The notes: generated by a model from the sequence alone, not told the origin. A DNA stretch of 64,000 nucleotides from Vibrio sp. JPW-9-11-11 (GCF_013369335.1 NZ_SZQJ01000004.1:620001-684000); one strand, 5' to 3'. Numbered from the stretch's first letter, positions 18,050 to 27,678 are shown. Numbers and translations are program-made.

Positions 18050-18093
18050 ATACCAAACAGCAAGAATGACCAGACATTTATGCTGTTTGGTAT
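18050..18093. repeat. 13-bp perfect inverted repeat, ATACCAAACAGCA / TGCTGTTTGGTAT
   Basis: The arms at 18050-18062 and 18081-18093 are exact complements around an 18-base loop, upstream of the chemoreceptor gene. The outer seven bases recur as ATACCAA...TTGGTAT pairs at 40508-40567 and 41260-41290, so this is probably a Vibrio intergenic palindromic repeat. No T run follows. Confidence 0.7.
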
Positions 18094-18134
18094 TAGCCTA
18101 ACAGTCAAAATCGAGTTTGCTAAAAGGATGTAGT

Positions 18135-20252
18135 ATGCGAACCTTATCAGTGCAATGGAAAATCACCTTGCTAGCCGGATTCTGCCTGCTAGTTACGTCT
18201 CTCTCTTTGATCGGTTTTTCAGTCTTTAATGCGGTCACCAATCAGCAACAAATTAAAGCCCAGAGTGCTCAGTCTGTCAGTGATAAGTCTGAACAGATTG
18301 TTGAAACCAGAGCACTGTTAAATGCGACGGAAGTCTCTGAATACTTGAGTGAAGCTCTATACCGAGCAGAAATGTTGGCATCGAGCGCGATGTTCCAAAA
18401 GACGCTGAGTGAAGAAAATTTCGGCGACAGTGAAACCTTGCGTACTGGCCTTGATGAGATGGTGCGACGTGCGGTGCTCGATTTTGATACGATTCAGGGC
18501 GCCTACTTGGTGTTCAAACCTGATTTACTCGACGCGGAAGACAGCAACTATATCGATGCTGAGTATGTGGGCTCCAACGATATCGGTCGTTTTGCACCTT
18601 ATTGGACGGTAGCTGAAAACGGTGAAAACGTCGTGGCGAATGTGCTGTCCGAAGCGGCTTTAACAAATGATGCAAACAGCGAACGTTTCTTCTGCCCTTT
18701 GTCCTCTGGCGGAACTTGTATTACTACACCTCGATTAGTCAGCCATGACAATGGTCAGTTCCTTACCGCCTCTATTTCTGTTCCGTTATTAGTTGATGAA
18801 GTCGCAATAGGCTTTTTTGGTATTGATCTGCGTCTTGATGGGTTATCTGGAGTGGTTTCTCAGTCTGACAAGGAGCTGTTCTCTGGCAGTGGTAACGTCA
18901 ACCTAGTGAGTTTGGATGGCACCTTGATTGCGACAGATAACAGTGAACAACGGATTGGACAACCTTATGTCAGTGATACTCTGACCAATGCTCAGTTGAC
19001 GGATCTGCTGTTTGGCCAGCAAGTCGATACCCGATGGAGCGAGGATGGCGAGTGGCTGCGGGTGTTTGCTCCCATCATGATTGCCAACCAAACCTGGGGT
19101 GTGCTGTTTGATATGCCGCGCGAAAGTGTGTTGGCAGATGCTGTGGCCTTAGACGAGACGATTAGCCAGCAGGTGGAGTCAAGTATCAGTAAAGAACTCG
19201 TTGCCGGAATGGTTTTGGTTATTCTCGGTTTGGCTACCATTGCGATAACGGCAGCGCGTCTTGTGAAACCAATTCGTGCGGTTGTGGCTCGGCTTGAAGA
19301 TATTGCCTCGGGAGAGGGGGATTTGACTCAGCGCTTAGAGGTCGCATCACAAGACGAAATCGGTCAACTTGCGCGTGGCTTTAATCAATTCTTAGATAAG
19401 TTGCAGTCGATTATTAGTGATGTGGTCGACACCACGTTGCAAATTGGCACTACCTCACAGCAGTCAAGTGTTGCCGCGCAGCAAACGCGTGCGAGTAGCG
19501 ATTCCCAGTTTAAAGAGGTCGACTTAGTTGCTACCGCGGCAGAAGAGATGACGCAAACGGCAAGCTTAGTGGTGCAAAATGCAGAAACGGCGGTCAATGC
19601 AGCCGAACAAGCAAATGAAGCCGCAGGAAGCGGGCAGAAGGTGATTGAGCAATCACAAGCGGAAATGGCTCGCTTGGTCGAAAGGATGACGGCTGCGGTC
19701 CCTGTCGTTGAGGAACTGGCGAGCAATAATGCCAATATTACTGAGATCTTAACCGTCATTGAGGGGATCTCTGAGCAGACGAATCTACTCGCTCTCAATG
19801 CTGCCATTGAAGCGGCTCGCGCAGGAGATCAAGGGCGTGGGTTCGCAGTCGTCGCAGATGAGGTGCGAAACCTTGCCAGTCGAACCCAAGATTCAGTCGG
19901 CGAAATACGCCAAGTTATTGAAAGTGTCCAAACGGGTACGCGCGATGTCGTGCAAGCGATTCAAGATGGCAACGATTTGGCCAATGATTCCGCGGACCAT
20001 GTGCAAAATGCGGCAGCTGAACTGACGCATATTTTTGAAGCCATCGCATCCATCAATGATATGAACTCGCAGATTGTTCGCGCGGCCGAAGAGCAGCAAT
20101 CGGTATCGGCAGAGGTCAACCAGAGTGTCAGCAATATCCGCGATCTGAGTGCTCAGATCTTGTCACAGGCTGAAGAATCAGAAAGTGTCAGCACGCAAAT
20201 TGGTGGCTTGTCACAACGGCAGCAGCAGCTAGTGAATCAGTTTAAGGTGTAA
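18135..20252 (+). CDS. Methyl-accepting chemotaxis protein with dCache sensor
   Basis: 705 residues from the ATG of [10 protein letters not shown], which has AAGGA six bases upstream; the in-frame TTG at 18117 is rejected. TM1 is at about residues 11-33. A periplasmic double-Cache region covers about 60-335 ([12 protein letters not shown], then [13 protein letters not shown]). TM2 at about 350-375 is followed by HAMP and the signalling hairpin ([20 protein letters not shown]), ending QQLVNQFKV. Cache receptors often bind amino acids or organic acids, but the ligand cannot be assigned. The hairpin tip is identical to that of the receptor at the left edge. It is monocistronic with its own terminator. 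Confidence 0.94.
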   Translation: MRTLSVQWKITLLAGFCLLVTSLSLIGFSVFNAVTNQQQIKAQSAQSVSDKSEQIVETRALLNATEVSEYLSEALYRAEMLASSAMFQKTLSEENFGDSETLRTGLDEMVRRAVLDFDTIQGAYLVFKPDLLDAEDSNYIDAEYVGSNDIGRFAPYWTVAENGENVVANVLSEAALTNDANSERFFCPLSSGGTCITTPRLVSHDNGQFLTASISVPLLVDEVAIGFFGIDLRLDGLSGVVSQSDKELFSGSGNVNLVSLDGTLIATDNSEQRIGQPYVSDTLTNAQLTDLLFGQQVDTRWSEDGEWLRVFAPIMIANQTWGVLFDMPRESVLADAVALDETISQQVESSISKELVAGMVLVILGLATIAITAARLVKPIRAVVARLEDIASGEGDLTQRLEVASQDEIGQLARGFNQFLDKLQSIISDVVDTTLQIGTTSQQSSVAAQQTRASSDSQFKEVDLVATAAEEMTQTASLVVQNAETAVNAAEQANEAAGSGQKVIEQSQAEMARLVERMTAAVPVVEELASNNANITEILTVIEGISEQTNLLALNAAIEAARAGDQGRGFAVVADEVRNLASRTQDSVGEIRQVIESVQTGTRDVVQAIQDGNDLANDSADHVQNAAAELTHIFEAIASINDMNSQIVRAAEEQQSVSAEVNQSVSNIRDLSAQILSQAEESESVSTQIGGLSQRQQQLVNQFKV

Positions 20253-20279
20253 AGCTTTAGCGGTGAAAGTGATGTTCAG

Positions 20280-20310
20280 AAAGGCTTCGCGCTGTCGAAG
20301 CCTTTGCTTT
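20280..20310 (+). terminator. Rho-independent terminator after the dCache chemoreceptor
   Basis: AAAGGCTTCG and CGAAGCCTTT close a small loop, followed by GCTTTATT. It abuts the stop codon of convergent rsmS. Confidence 0.75.
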
Positions 20311-20476
20311 ATTCATGATTATTGTCGAGCTTATTAATTAAATCCGCTTTGACGATTTCAAGCGCTGCCAAAGCAGTCTTTGGGTCGACGTGGTTGCTTT
20401 CAAGCAAGTAGATCAGGTCAACGGCGAGCTTAATTTCATCGGGCGCAGTTTCAAGTCCATGGGTTGGCGCAGTCAT
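20309..20476 (-). CDS. rsmS: RsmS (YbaM, DUF2496) small protein
   Basis: A 55-residue protein beginning MTAPTHGLETAPDEIKLAVD and ending DLINKLDNNHE. It matches the YbaM/DUF2496 family, whose Pectobacterium member RsmS affects secondary metabolism; its molecular role is unclear. Its ATG overlaps the priC stop (ATGA), so translation is coupled. In E. coli ybaM is also next to priC, which supports both calls. It is helical, acidic and probably cytoplasmic. Confidence 0.85.
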   Translation of the reverse strand: MTAPTHGLETAPDEIKLAVDLIYLLESNHVDPKTALAALEIVKADLINKLDNNHE

Positions 20477-21024
20477 GACTGATGTCTCTCTCTATATGTG
20501 ATCTGCTTTTCTATTTTCAGTTTTGCCTCTTGGCAACGTTTTAGGCGTTGCTCGGTTGCTAACAACGCTTGCTGAGCGGCCTGTTGTTGAAAAGGGGGGG
20601 CGTATTGCAATGCGAGCTCTTTATCTCTGACCATCTCCATTAATCTTCTCTCCCACTCCTGATGCTGAGATAAGTGTTGATAGAGCTCATTGATTGGCTT
20701 TTGAAAATAGCTTTTGTGTTTCGGCTCGTGCTTACGAATATTAGTGGTCGCGAGTTCACGTTGGATAGCGGAAACTTGCGCCAATAACCGTTCTGTCAAG
20801 TACTCCGCTCGCATAGGGGTCAGCTTGCTCGCTTCTTCCTCCCGAACTAAGGTCTTTAACGTCGCTTGAGTTTCTTTAACACACGGAACAAGGAGTTTAG
20901 ACTTCGAGTGAAACAGACGTTCGTCAAATAGCGGTAGGTGATGTTCACCCCGTTGTCGATCAATGGCGGCGGCTTGCACTGCAAGCTGCTCTAATGTGGC
21001 TTGTAATTGACGAATCTTACTCAT
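20473..21024 (-). CDS. priC: Primosomal replication protein PriC (N'')
   Basis: A 183-residue, almost wholly helical basic protein of the PriC family. It helps reload DnaB helicase at stalled forks by the PriA-independent route. Recognisable blocks: FDERLFHSKSKLLVPCVKET, an arginine-rich YLTERLLAQVSAIQREL, and a C-terminal EQRLKRCQEAKLKIEKQI. It lies downstream of dinG and the TSUP permease on the same strand and is coupled to rsmS. PriC is poorly conserved in sequence; the rsmS neighbour is the stronger evidence. Confidence 0.88.
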   Translation of the reverse strand: MSKIRQLQATLEQLAVQAAAIDRQRGEHHLPLFDERLFHSKSKLLVPCVKETQATLKTLVREEEASKLTPMRAEYLTERLLAQVSAIQRELATTNIRKHEPKHKSYFQKPINELYQHLSQHQEWERRLMEMVRDKELALQYAPPFQQQAAQQALLATEQRLKRCQEAKLKIEKQITYRERHQS

Positions 21025-21037
21025 TGCAGCTACTCAA

Positions 21038-21817
21038 TCAAAGTGGAACAAACCAAGCATCATAAGCGAGTTTTATCGCTAAAACGCTCACTACGGTAAC
21101 AAAAACCGGACGGATAAACTTGGCGCCAAACCGAATGGCCGAATGGGCACCGACAAAGGCACCAGCCATTAGGCAAACGCCCATTGTTAAACCTAACACC
21201 CAATCAATATGTCCTAGCACGGCAAACGTGATCAAAGAGGTAAAGTTGCTGGTAAAGTTCATCGCCTTGGCTAGGCCTGAAGCCAACAAAATATTGAGTC
21301 GATACAGCGCCATCGAGCTGACCGTCCAAAATGCGCCAGTTCCCGGTCCTGCAACACCATCATAAAACCCAAGAGAAAGGCCTTGTAAGTATTGTTTCTT
21401 GTTTAAGGTAGGACAAGGTTCGGGGATCGCGCTGTCTGATGTTGCTGGTGTTTTATGCCATATGGTGTAGATGGCTGCGGCCAGAATAATCAGCGGCAAG
21501 ATCTTCTCCAACCACTCTGTGCTGATCCAGTCGACGACCAAAGTGCCCAGAATCGCCCCCACCAAGGTCGCAAAAAAGGTTCTTCCCCAGCATTCTGGTT
21601 TGAACAACCGCTTGCGATAGTAAGTGAAAGCTGCGGTCGATGAGGCGAATGTGGCGGCGAGTTTATTAGTGCCAAGCGCGATGTGCGGAGGCAACCCCAA
21701 GGACAGTAGAGCCGGGACTGTTAACATTCCGCCACCGCCTGCAACAGCATCGATAAAACCCGCAGCAAAAGCGACTAATGCCAACACAATCAACACGGTT
21801 GGCTCGAGTAATTCCAT
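21038..21817 (-). CDS. TSUP family (TauE/SafE, YfcA-like) membrane permease
   Basis: 259 residues and about eight membrane segments, with the duplicated TSUP pattern: AAGFIDAVAGGGGMLTVPAL and GTNKLAATFASSTAAFTYYR in the first half, then GFYDGVAGPGTGAFWTVSSM in the second. The family exports sulfite, sulfolactate or related organosulfur anions. This YfcA-like branch has no firmly assigned substrate. It sits 27 bases after dinG and 13 before priC, so probably one leftward transcript. Confidence 0.9.
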   Translation of the reverse strand: MELLEPTVLIVLALVAFAAGFIDAVAGGGGMLTVPALLSLGLPPHIALGTNKLAATFASSTAAFTYYRKRLFKPECWGRTFFATLVGAILGTLVVDWISTEWLEKILPLIILAAAIYTIWHKTPATSDSAIPEPCPTLNKKQYLQGLSLGFYDGVAGPGTGAFWTVSSMALYRLNILLASGLAKAMNFTSNFTSLITFAVLGHIDWVLGLTMGVCLMAGAFVGAHSAIRFGAKFIRPVFVTVVSVLAIKLAYDAWFVPL

Positions 21818-21844
21818 AGATAATTCTTCTTGTTGTTCGGAGTA

Positions 21845-23917
21845 TTATTCAATCACGCGTTTAAAAGGCGGGAGTGAGTCGAGTAATGCACTGCCATAGC
21901 GTTTAGTGACTAAACGGCGATCGAGAATAATGACTGTACCAGAATCCCGCTCTTTTCGCAGCAAACGACCGACAGACTGAATTAACTTTTTACTCGCCTC
22001 TGGGACACTGATTTGCATAAAGGGATTGCCACCACGGCGTTCGATGTACTCTGCATGAGCTTGTTCTACCGGAGAGGTAGGGACGGCGAAAGGTATCTTA
22101 GTAATAATCAAGTTTTCCAGTAACTCGCCGGGTAAGTCTAATCCTTCAGAAAAGCTACCCGTACCAAACAGTACACTGGTTTTTTGACATTGTACTAACG
22201 CTTTATGTTTTTTTAGTATTTCTGAGCGAGATTCTTGCCCTTGAACTTGTAGCGCCCAACCTTTTTTTACAAACTGAGTCGATAACGCATCGGCGACTTG
22301 ATTCATCTGCCAATAAGAAGAGAACAGCACCAGGTTCGCTTTTTGTTTCTCTATGAGCTCTGGCAGTGCCTCTATTAAGTAGTCGGTAAACTGTGGTGCT
22401 TGTGGTTCACACGGCGTGTGTGGAATGCGCAGTTCTGCCTGATTTGTATAATCAAAAGGTGAGGCAAGGGCCAAAAACCGCACGCCATCCTGCGCTTTTT
22501 CGCTGATCCCCGCCTGACGACAGAAAAAACTGAATGAGTTGAGCGCTCGAAGCGTCGCGGAGGTAAGCACCGCGCCAACGCAACGACTCCAAACTTGTTG
22601 GTCAAGCTGCCAGCCCACTTCTAAGGGAGAGACGTTAACAATGAAATCACCTTCTCGCTCAGGGCTGACTTCCAGCCAGCGGGCTAACGGGGCGCCTTTT
22701 TCGCGCGTTGGCTCAGCCATTAACCGCCAAACTTGAGCAAGATTATCCATCCTCTGAATATAGAACCCGAGTTCAGCTAGGGCGGGTTCAGCAAGTTTGT
22801 TAGATAACTCACCCTCTTTGACTCTTTCAGCGATTAGGTCGGTGATTTTCGTCACGGCTTGTGCGCCTTTTTGTGACAACTTTTTGAGGTCTTTCGCTTC
22901 TTCTTCCAACCACGTGGGCAGTTCACCATTTTCAAATCGGTAAATATTGTCGACAAAGTGAGCAGGATCAAACCGATTGGCAAGCTGAGCTAAAGAGGGA
23001 AGTAATTGTTGAACGGAGTCTTGTAACTCATTGCGAAATTGGGCTACGCGCTTTTCGTCGGCTAGATTAGCGAACTTGCTCACTGACTGGTTGAGTCGTT
23101 CAAGCCATGATGCTGCCCCTTTAAGGCTCGCGGCCGCTGAAGAGTGATCACGAGCTACGTGTGGAAGATGATGGGCTTCGTCGAAGATATAGAGAGTGTT
23201 TTCTGGTTCTGGCAAAATCACACCACCGCCTAGATCGGCATCAGCCATCACTAAGCTATGATTGGCGATAATCACATCTACTTTGTCGAGCTCTGCACGG
23301 GCTTTCTGAAAAGGACAGTCTCTGTGAACAGGCATACTGTTGTTACAGCTATGCTTATCGCTCACGATCATCTGCCATAGTTCGTCTTTAATCGGTTTTG
23401 GCCACGCATCGCGATCACCATCCCATTTTCCTTGTGCCAGTGCGCGGTACATAGTTTCGAGTTGCTCGACTTCTTTGCGTTTGGGCTTGTTCTCAAACAT
23501 TGCCAATTGGCCGCCATCAACACCACTGGCCGACGCGAGTTTTTCGGCGCAGCAATATCTCTGTCTTCCTTTTGCCAGCAAAAACGAAAATTCAAAGTCA
23601 GTCAGGCGTCGATAAAGCGGGAGATCTTTATTAATTAACTGCTCTTGTAGAGCGACGGTAGCGGTTGAAATAACCACTTTGCGGCGATTGAAAACAGCCA
23701 CAGGAATCGTCGCCATCAGATAGGAGAGCGATTTACCAATGCCCGTGCCCGCCTCCGCCACAATCATACGTGTAGTTTTATGGTATTCACCACAGAGTGT
23801 TTTTGCTATTTCAGCAACGAGATAGTTTTGTGCTCTACGTGGGACAAAGTGGTCAAGTTGAAACTGAAGATTTTTATAGCTAGTGCGAATAGCTTGTTGG
23901 GCTTTACTGGTAATCAT
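21845..23917 (-). CDS. dinG: ATP-dependent DNA helicase DinG
   Basis: A 690-residue XPD-like superfamily 2 helicase (5'-3') that resolves R-loops and helps replication past transcription. Walker A is AEAGTGIGKSLSYL (K62), Walker B is DEAHHLP, and the last motif is QSVGRLLRKERDSG. Cysteines C122, C123 (GRQRYCCAEK) and those in KHSCNNS and HRDCPFQK fit the Fe-S cluster domain. E. coli DinG is 716 residues. No LexA box (CTG-N10-CAG) is visible just upstream, unlike E. coli. It heads the dinG-TSUP-priC-rsmS run. Confidence 0.93.
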   Translation of the reverse strand: MITSKAQQAIRTSYKNLQFQLDHFVPRRAQNYLVAEIAKTLCGEYHKTTRMIVAEAGTGIGKSLSYLMATIPVAVFNRRKVVISTATVALQEQLINKDLPLYRRLTDFEFSFLLAKGRQRYCCAEKLASASGVDGGQLAMFENKPKRKEVEQLETMYRALAQGKWDGDRDAWPKPIKDELWQMIVSDKHSCNNSMPVHRDCPFQKARAELDKVDVIIANHSLVMADADLGGGVILPEPENTLYIFDEAHHLPHVARDHSSAAASLKGAASWLERLNQSVSKFANLADEKRVAQFRNELQDSVQQLLPSLAQLANRFDPAHFVDNIYRFENGELPTWLEEEAKDLKKLSQKGAQAVTKITDLIAERVKEGELSNKLAEPALAELGFYIQRMDNLAQVWRLMAEPTREKGAPLARWLEVSPEREGDFIVNVSPLEVGWQLDQQVWSRCVGAVLTSATLRALNSFSFFCRQAGISEKAQDGVRFLALASPFDYTNQAELRIPHTPCEPQAPQFTDYLIEALPELIEKQKANLVLFSSYWQMNQVADALSTQFVKKGWALQVQGQESRSEILKKHKALVQCQKTSVLFGTGSFSEGLDLPGELLENLIITKIPFAVPTSPVEQAHAEYIERRGGNPFMQISVPEASKKLIQSVGRLLRKERDSGTVIILDRRLVTKRYGSALLDSLPPFKRVIE

Positions 23918-24429
23918 ATCGTGACCTAACTGATGGGGGCGGCATCATAGCACAGTTTGATAAACACTACTTAGTTCACGAATTAGAATCCTTAATTCCA
24001 AAATGTGGATCTTGTTCACAAAAAAAAACTGAACCTTCAGAGACTTACAATTAATTCTAAATATAAAAAATATATCACGCCACATACGCTTAACATCCAG
24101 TTGTTTGTTCTGTGTTGATTTATTTTAGATTAGAATTTTAGGTTATTATTCTAGATCTGAACTCAAGCGCATTTGGTTGAATAAGACTGAAAAACTTATG
24201 AACCTGGTCGTATTTTGCGCATGTAAATGTGTAACTCTTTGTTTTTGTTGGTTTTTATGTTTTTTTAGTCTGGTTTTTTATAAGATTTGACACGCAGGAT
24301 AATCTTTTGCAATCTAGACCCCGAATTTAGTGGCGATGCCATCTTACTCACAAGAAGTAAGAGTCATCATCAAAAAACAAGGGAACCGGATAAGGATTTC
24401 CCAATCTATAGAAAAGGCAGTGGATTATT
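23918..24429. promoter_or_regulatory. AT-rich spacer and long leader of the porin gene
   Basis: These 512 bases carry no credible ORF. T-tracts (24240-24280) precede a TTGACA hexamer at 24287-24292, a possible -35, but the base run 17 further on (CAATCT) is a poor -10. The 5' leader holds a small hairpin (CTTAC...GTAAG, 24343-24361) before the porin start. T-tract promoters of this type often bind H-NS or ToxR in vibrios; neither is demonstrable here. Confidence 0.4.
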
Positions 24430-25431
24430 ATGAAAAAGACTCTAGTAGCTCTTTTAGTAGCTTCAGCAGCAACAGCAGCACCTTTTGCTAACGCAGCTAT
24501 CGAACTTTACAACGAAGAAGGCGTAACAGTTAACCTTAAAGGTGATATCGAAGTTGTATACCGCAACGACGTTGATGGCAGCAGCCAAATGCAACAGCGC
24601 ATCGAAGATGCTGACTTCGGCTTTGACATCCGTTACATGGTAAATACAGATTGGACTGTAGGCGCTTACTGGGAATTCAATGGTTCTGAGAGCACTAACT
24701 CAGAAATCACTCGTAACGGCGATACTTACGTTGCAGCTTACCACAATACTGCGGGTTCTATTAAGTTCGGCCGTCTATGTACTGCTGCTGATGACCTAGG
24801 TATCGGTTCAGATGAAGCATTCGGTATTTCTACTCTTCTAGACGCTGCGACTGATGAGTGTTCTGACGAGGCAGTTCGTTACGACTACGACAACGGTACG
24901 TTCTACGCAACTGTAGGTTACGTTCAAAACAAACTTACTCAAGGTCTAGTTCTTGACGGAACTGATCTAAAAGTAGAATCTAAGCAGCGTGATACGCAAG
25001 ATACTTACCTAGACGCACGTGCTGGTTACCGTTTTGCTGACTTTGACGTGTCTGCTTTTGTTGCTCAGTACAACGCAGAAGACGAAACAGCTAAGAAAGA
25101 CGACACTGCATACGCTCTAGAAGTTGTATACGGCGGTATCGAGAATGTTGGTCTATCTGTTGCTTACTACGCAGTAGACGCTGATGCTGATAACTCAGAC
25201 AACAACATCTTTGCTTTTGCTGCTGATTACACAATGGGCAAAGTAGGTTTTGCGGCAGGTTACTCTAAAGGCGACCACGACCAAAAAGCTAAAGAAGCTG
25301 ACCGTTGGTTCGTTAACACTACTTACGCTGTAGCGCCTAACACTAAGCTATACGCTGAAGTTGGTGGTCTTGACCAAGAAGGTGTTGAAGATAACACTGG
25401 TCTAGCAATTGGTGTTGAAGCTTCATTCTAA
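24430..25431 (+). CDS. Outer-membrane general porin (OmpU/OmpC-like, Porin_4)
   Basis: 333 residues. A signal peptide (MKKTLVALLVASAATAAPFA, cleavage after NAA near residue 23) precedes a 16-strand barrel pattern of alternating aromatic and polar residues ending in VEASF, the terminal Phe recognised by the BAM machine. The constriction-loop block IKFGRLCTAADDLGIGSD is typical of Vibrio porins. The only two cysteines are C117 and C144, which bracket this loop. Codon use (many CTA, GGT, GCT and AAC codons) looks like that of a highly expressed gene. Which named Vibrio porin it corresponds to cannot be decided. Confidence 0.92.
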   Translation: MKKTLVALLVASAATAAPFANAAIELYNEEGVTVNLKGDIEVVYRNDVDGSSQMQQRIEDADFGFDIRYMVNTDWTVGAYWEFNGSESTNSEITRNGDTYVAAYHNTAGSIKFGRLCTAADDLGIGSDEAFGISTLLDAATDECSDEAVRYDYDNGTFYATVGYVQNKLTQGLVLDGTDLKVESKQRDTQDTYLDARAGYRFADFDVSAFVAQYNAEDETAKKDDTAYALEVVYGGIENVGLSVAYYAVDADADNSDNNIFAFAADYTMGKVGFAAGYSKGDHDQKAKEADRWFVNTTYAVAPNTKLYAEVGGLDQEGVEDNTGLAIGVEASF

Positions 25432-25459
25432 TTTTTTGTTAGAACAAGCTTAAATTTTA

Positions 25460-25490
25460 AAAAGCCACCCAAGGGTGGCTTTTGTCTTTT
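25460..25490 (+). terminator. Rho-independent terminator after the porin gene
   Basis: AAAAGCCACCC and GGGTGGCTTTT around AA, followed by GTCTTTTTT. Confidence 0.88.
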
Positions 25491-25533
25491 TTAGTGTTTA
25501 AATTACAGTCTTTTGGTTAATTGGGAAGTGAAA

Positions 25534-26241
25534 ATGAAGTATTGCCTTATCATTACTATGTTAAGTAGCCTAGTCATTGGCTCTGTTAGTGCGGCCACTT
25601 TAACGCCAAAGCGCGGGGTGGATATTCTGTACATCAACGGGCAGGCATCTCAGAGTAAAATTGGAGAAAACCAAATAGAGCAAGGTTTTAACCAAGTGGT
25701 TCTGCGAATGAACAAAGATATGTCTAAAGGTTCGAGCAGTGACGTGTTTACCTCAAAGCCCTTTGCAATTTCATTTGATGTTAGAGGTGATGAAGTAGTG
25801 ATCGATCACCCGATTGCTAGAAGTATGAATGAAGCAAAAAAAGCATTTAAAAACAATACCCCTGAGTGGTTTGTTGAAGTTGATGGAAATCTTGTTGACT
25901 ATCAACAGTCTCACATCAAAGGAAAGTCAGGATTTTTGCCTTTTTCTGGGCTTCAAAAGCGTGTTGCGGAGCATAATGCAAAGCAAGGAATTTATTTTAG
26001 TAATGGCAAGTTAGTTGATAAACCCGCGGATCCACTAACAGTGCAACAAGCGGTTTCTGTAGCTTCGGTCACCTCTGCTGCCTCAAGTCCTTCAAAAGTA
26101 TTGGAAACGAACACGAAGAAAGTAAGTACTCGAGTGGAAGAGCAAGCGCCTCAAAACCTAGATCAACTCAAAGCTTGGTACTTAAAGTCTTCTAAAGAAG
26201 AACGCAAAGCGTTCCGCCGTTGGATGATTGACCAAGAATAA
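25534..26241 (+). CDS. DUF2057 (YccT-like) exported protein
   Basis: 235 residues from the ATG of MKYCLIITML, with GGGAAG five bases upstream; an in-frame TTG at 25513 is rejected. A signal peptide ending SVSA is followed by the DUF2057 domain (LTPKRGVDILYINGQASQS, then GFNQVVLRMNKDM). A Ser/Ala-rich linker leads to a C-terminal helical tail, LKAWYLKSSKEERKAFRRWM, typical of Vibrio members. The family is periplasmic or outer-membrane associated and has no proven function; E. coli YccT/CsgI has been linked to curli inhibition. Confidence 0.8.
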   Translation: MKYCLIITMLSSLVIGSVSAATLTPKRGVDILYINGQASQSKIGENQIEQGFNQVVLRMNKDMSKGSSSDVFTSKPFAISFDVRGDEVVIDHPIARSMNEAKKAFKNNTPEWFVEVDGNLVDYQQSHIKGKSGFLPFSGLQKRVAEHNAKQGIYFSNGKLVDKPADPLTVQQAVSVASVTSAASSPSKVLETNTKKVSTRVEEQAPQNLDQLKAWYLKSSKEERKAFRRWMIDQE

Positions 26242-26259
26242 TCACCCGCTCAAACTGAG

Positions 26260-26293
26260 TTTCTAGTTCCTAGACTTATCTGGGAACTAGAAA
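26260..26293. other. Hairpin between convergent DUF2057 and bioA genes
   Basis: TTTCTAGTTCC pairs with GGAACTAGAAA around about 12 bases. The stem is long but has no T run on either side, so it may be a weak bidirectional terminator or an mRNA 3'-end stabiliser. Confidence 0.5.
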
Positions 26294-26299
26294 TATACG

Positions 26300-27586
26300 C
26301 TATTCTCTAGCCAAAAAGCATTCTTCACTTTCCAACGCAGACTTAATTGCGGTAATTAGCGTTTCAATATGTTCCGGCTGGCTTATAAACGGCGGCATCA
26401 TATAAATTAGCTTACCAAAAGGTCGAATCCATACTCCCTGCTCAACAAAGTGAGCTTGAATCGTTTCCATATTGACTGGTCGCTTAGTCTCGACGACGCC
26501 AATGGCGCCGAGCCAGCGTACGTCGGCAACTAACTCGTGCTGCTTTAGTTCAGGGAGCCGCTCTGAGAAGAGTTGCTCAATTTGTTTTGTCTGTTGCTGC
26601 CATTCATTACGTTCTAACAGTTCCATACTTGCGTTTGCCACGGCGCAAGCCAGCGGGTTACCCATAAAGGTCGGGCCGTGCATAAAACAGCCAGCTTCGC
26701 CTCCGCAAACGGTATCGGCGACATTTGATGAGGCGAGCGTAGCAGAGAGAGTCATGTAACCACCGGTTAATGCTTTGCCCACACATAGGATGTCGGGCTC
26801 TATACCCGCATGCTCACAAGCAAACATTTTACCTGTGCGGCCGAAGCCGGTCGCGATTTCATCTAAGATCAACAACACGCCAAACTCGTCACACAGCGTT
26901 CTGACTCCGGCTAAAAACTGAGGATGGTAGATACGCATACCGCCCGCGCCTTGAACGATCGGTTCGAGGATCACTGCTGCTATCTCAGTATGGTGCTTGG
27001 TCAGCTTGGCCCTAAAATCATCGAGGTCTGATTGATTCCACTGTTGCCAGAAACCCGTTTTCGGTGAGGTGGCAAAGATGTGCTCAGGAAGAAAGCCTTT
27101 GTACAGAGAGTGCATCGAGTTGTCGGGGTCTGTGACTGACATAGCCGCAAAAGTGTCACCATGGTAGCCATCCCTCAGGGTAAGAAACTTAGAGCGAGAT
27201 TCACCTTTCGCATGCCAATATTGCAGGGCCATCTTTAAACTTACTTCTACCGCGACCGAGCCGGAGTCTGCCAGAAAGACATGTTGCAGATTATCTGGTG
27301 CCAGAGAGAGTAACTTTTTACTTAGATTGATCGCAGGTTCATGAGTGATTCCGCCAAACATCACGTGGGACATTTTATCGATTTGTTGGTGCGCTGCGGC
27401 ATTTAGATGAGGATGGTTATAGCCGTGAATGGCTGACCACCAAGAAGACATACCATCAACAAGCTCTTTGCCGTTTTCCAACTGAAGGTAAACCCCGTTT
27501 GCTGAAGAGATTGGGTAGCAGGTCAGAGGTGTGAGTGTCGATGTATAAGGATGCCAGATATGACGGCGATCAAAGACGAGATCCAT
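26300..27586 (-). CDS. bioA: Adenosylmethionine-8-amino-7-oxononanoate aminotransferase
   Basis: A 428-residue class-III PLP aminotransferase that makes 7,8-diaminopelargonate (DAPA), the third of the four ring-assembly steps of biotin synthesis. Motifs: RRHIWHPYTS at the N-terminus, GMSSWWSAIHGYNHP, LILDEIATGFGRTGKMFACE (PLP Asp) and CVGKALTGGYMTLSAT (Schiff-base Lys). The length equals that of E. coli BioA (429). It is divergent from bioBFCD, and the shared spacer holds a BirA operator. Confidence 0.96.
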   Translation of the reverse strand: MDLVFDRRHIWHPYTSTLTPLTCYPISSANGVYLQLENGKELVDGMSSWWSAIHGYNHPHLNAAAHQQIDKMSHVMFGGITHEPAINLSKKLLSLAPDNLQHVFLADSGSVAVEVSLKMALQYWHAKGESRSKFLTLRDGYHGDTFAAMSVTDPDNSMHSLYKGFLPEHIFATSPKTGFWQQWNQSDLDDFRAKLTKHHTEIAAVILEPIVQGAGGMRIYHPQFLAGVRTLCDEFGVLLILDEIATGFGRTGKMFACEHAGIEPDILCVGKALTGGYMTLSATLASSNVADTVCGGEAGCFMHGPTFMGNPLACAVANASMELLERNEWQQQTKQIEQLFSERLPELKQHELVADVRWLGAIGVVETKRPVNMETIQAHFVEQGVWIRPFGKLIYMMPPFISQPEHIETLITAIKSALESEECFLARE

Positions 27587-27624
27587 AAATAAATCCTAAA
27601 AATTACTGTCCAATAAGCAATCAA

Positions 27625-27657
27625 ATGTAAACCTTGGTCTTTTTGGGTTGTTGACAG
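27625..27657. promoter_or_regulatory. BirA (biotin) operator between bioA and bioB
   Basis: ATGTAAACC (27625-27633), a 15-base spacer and TGTTGACAG (27649-27657). These match the BirA consensus TTGTAAACC-N15-GGTTTACAA at 8/9 and 6/9 positions with the exact spacer length. The right half overlaps the bioB -35 box. Confidence 0.8.
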
Positions 27658-27678
27658 TCTATCGTGTGTCGGTAGACT
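27651..27678 (+). promoter_or_regulatory. bioB promoter
   Basis: TTGACA at 27651-27656, a 16-base spacer and TAGACT at 27673-27678. The -35 is consensus and lies inside the BirA half-site, explaining repression by BirA-biotinyl-AMP. Confidence 0.6.

Noticed and set aside
19385..19807. 140-residue minus-strand frame in the dCache chemoreceptor
   Set aside because: Ser/Ala/Val-rich shadow of the helical signalling domain.
24004..24020. TGTGG-N7-TCACA as a CRP site near the porin gene
   Set aside because: The spacer is seven rather than six bases and the left half is imperfect.
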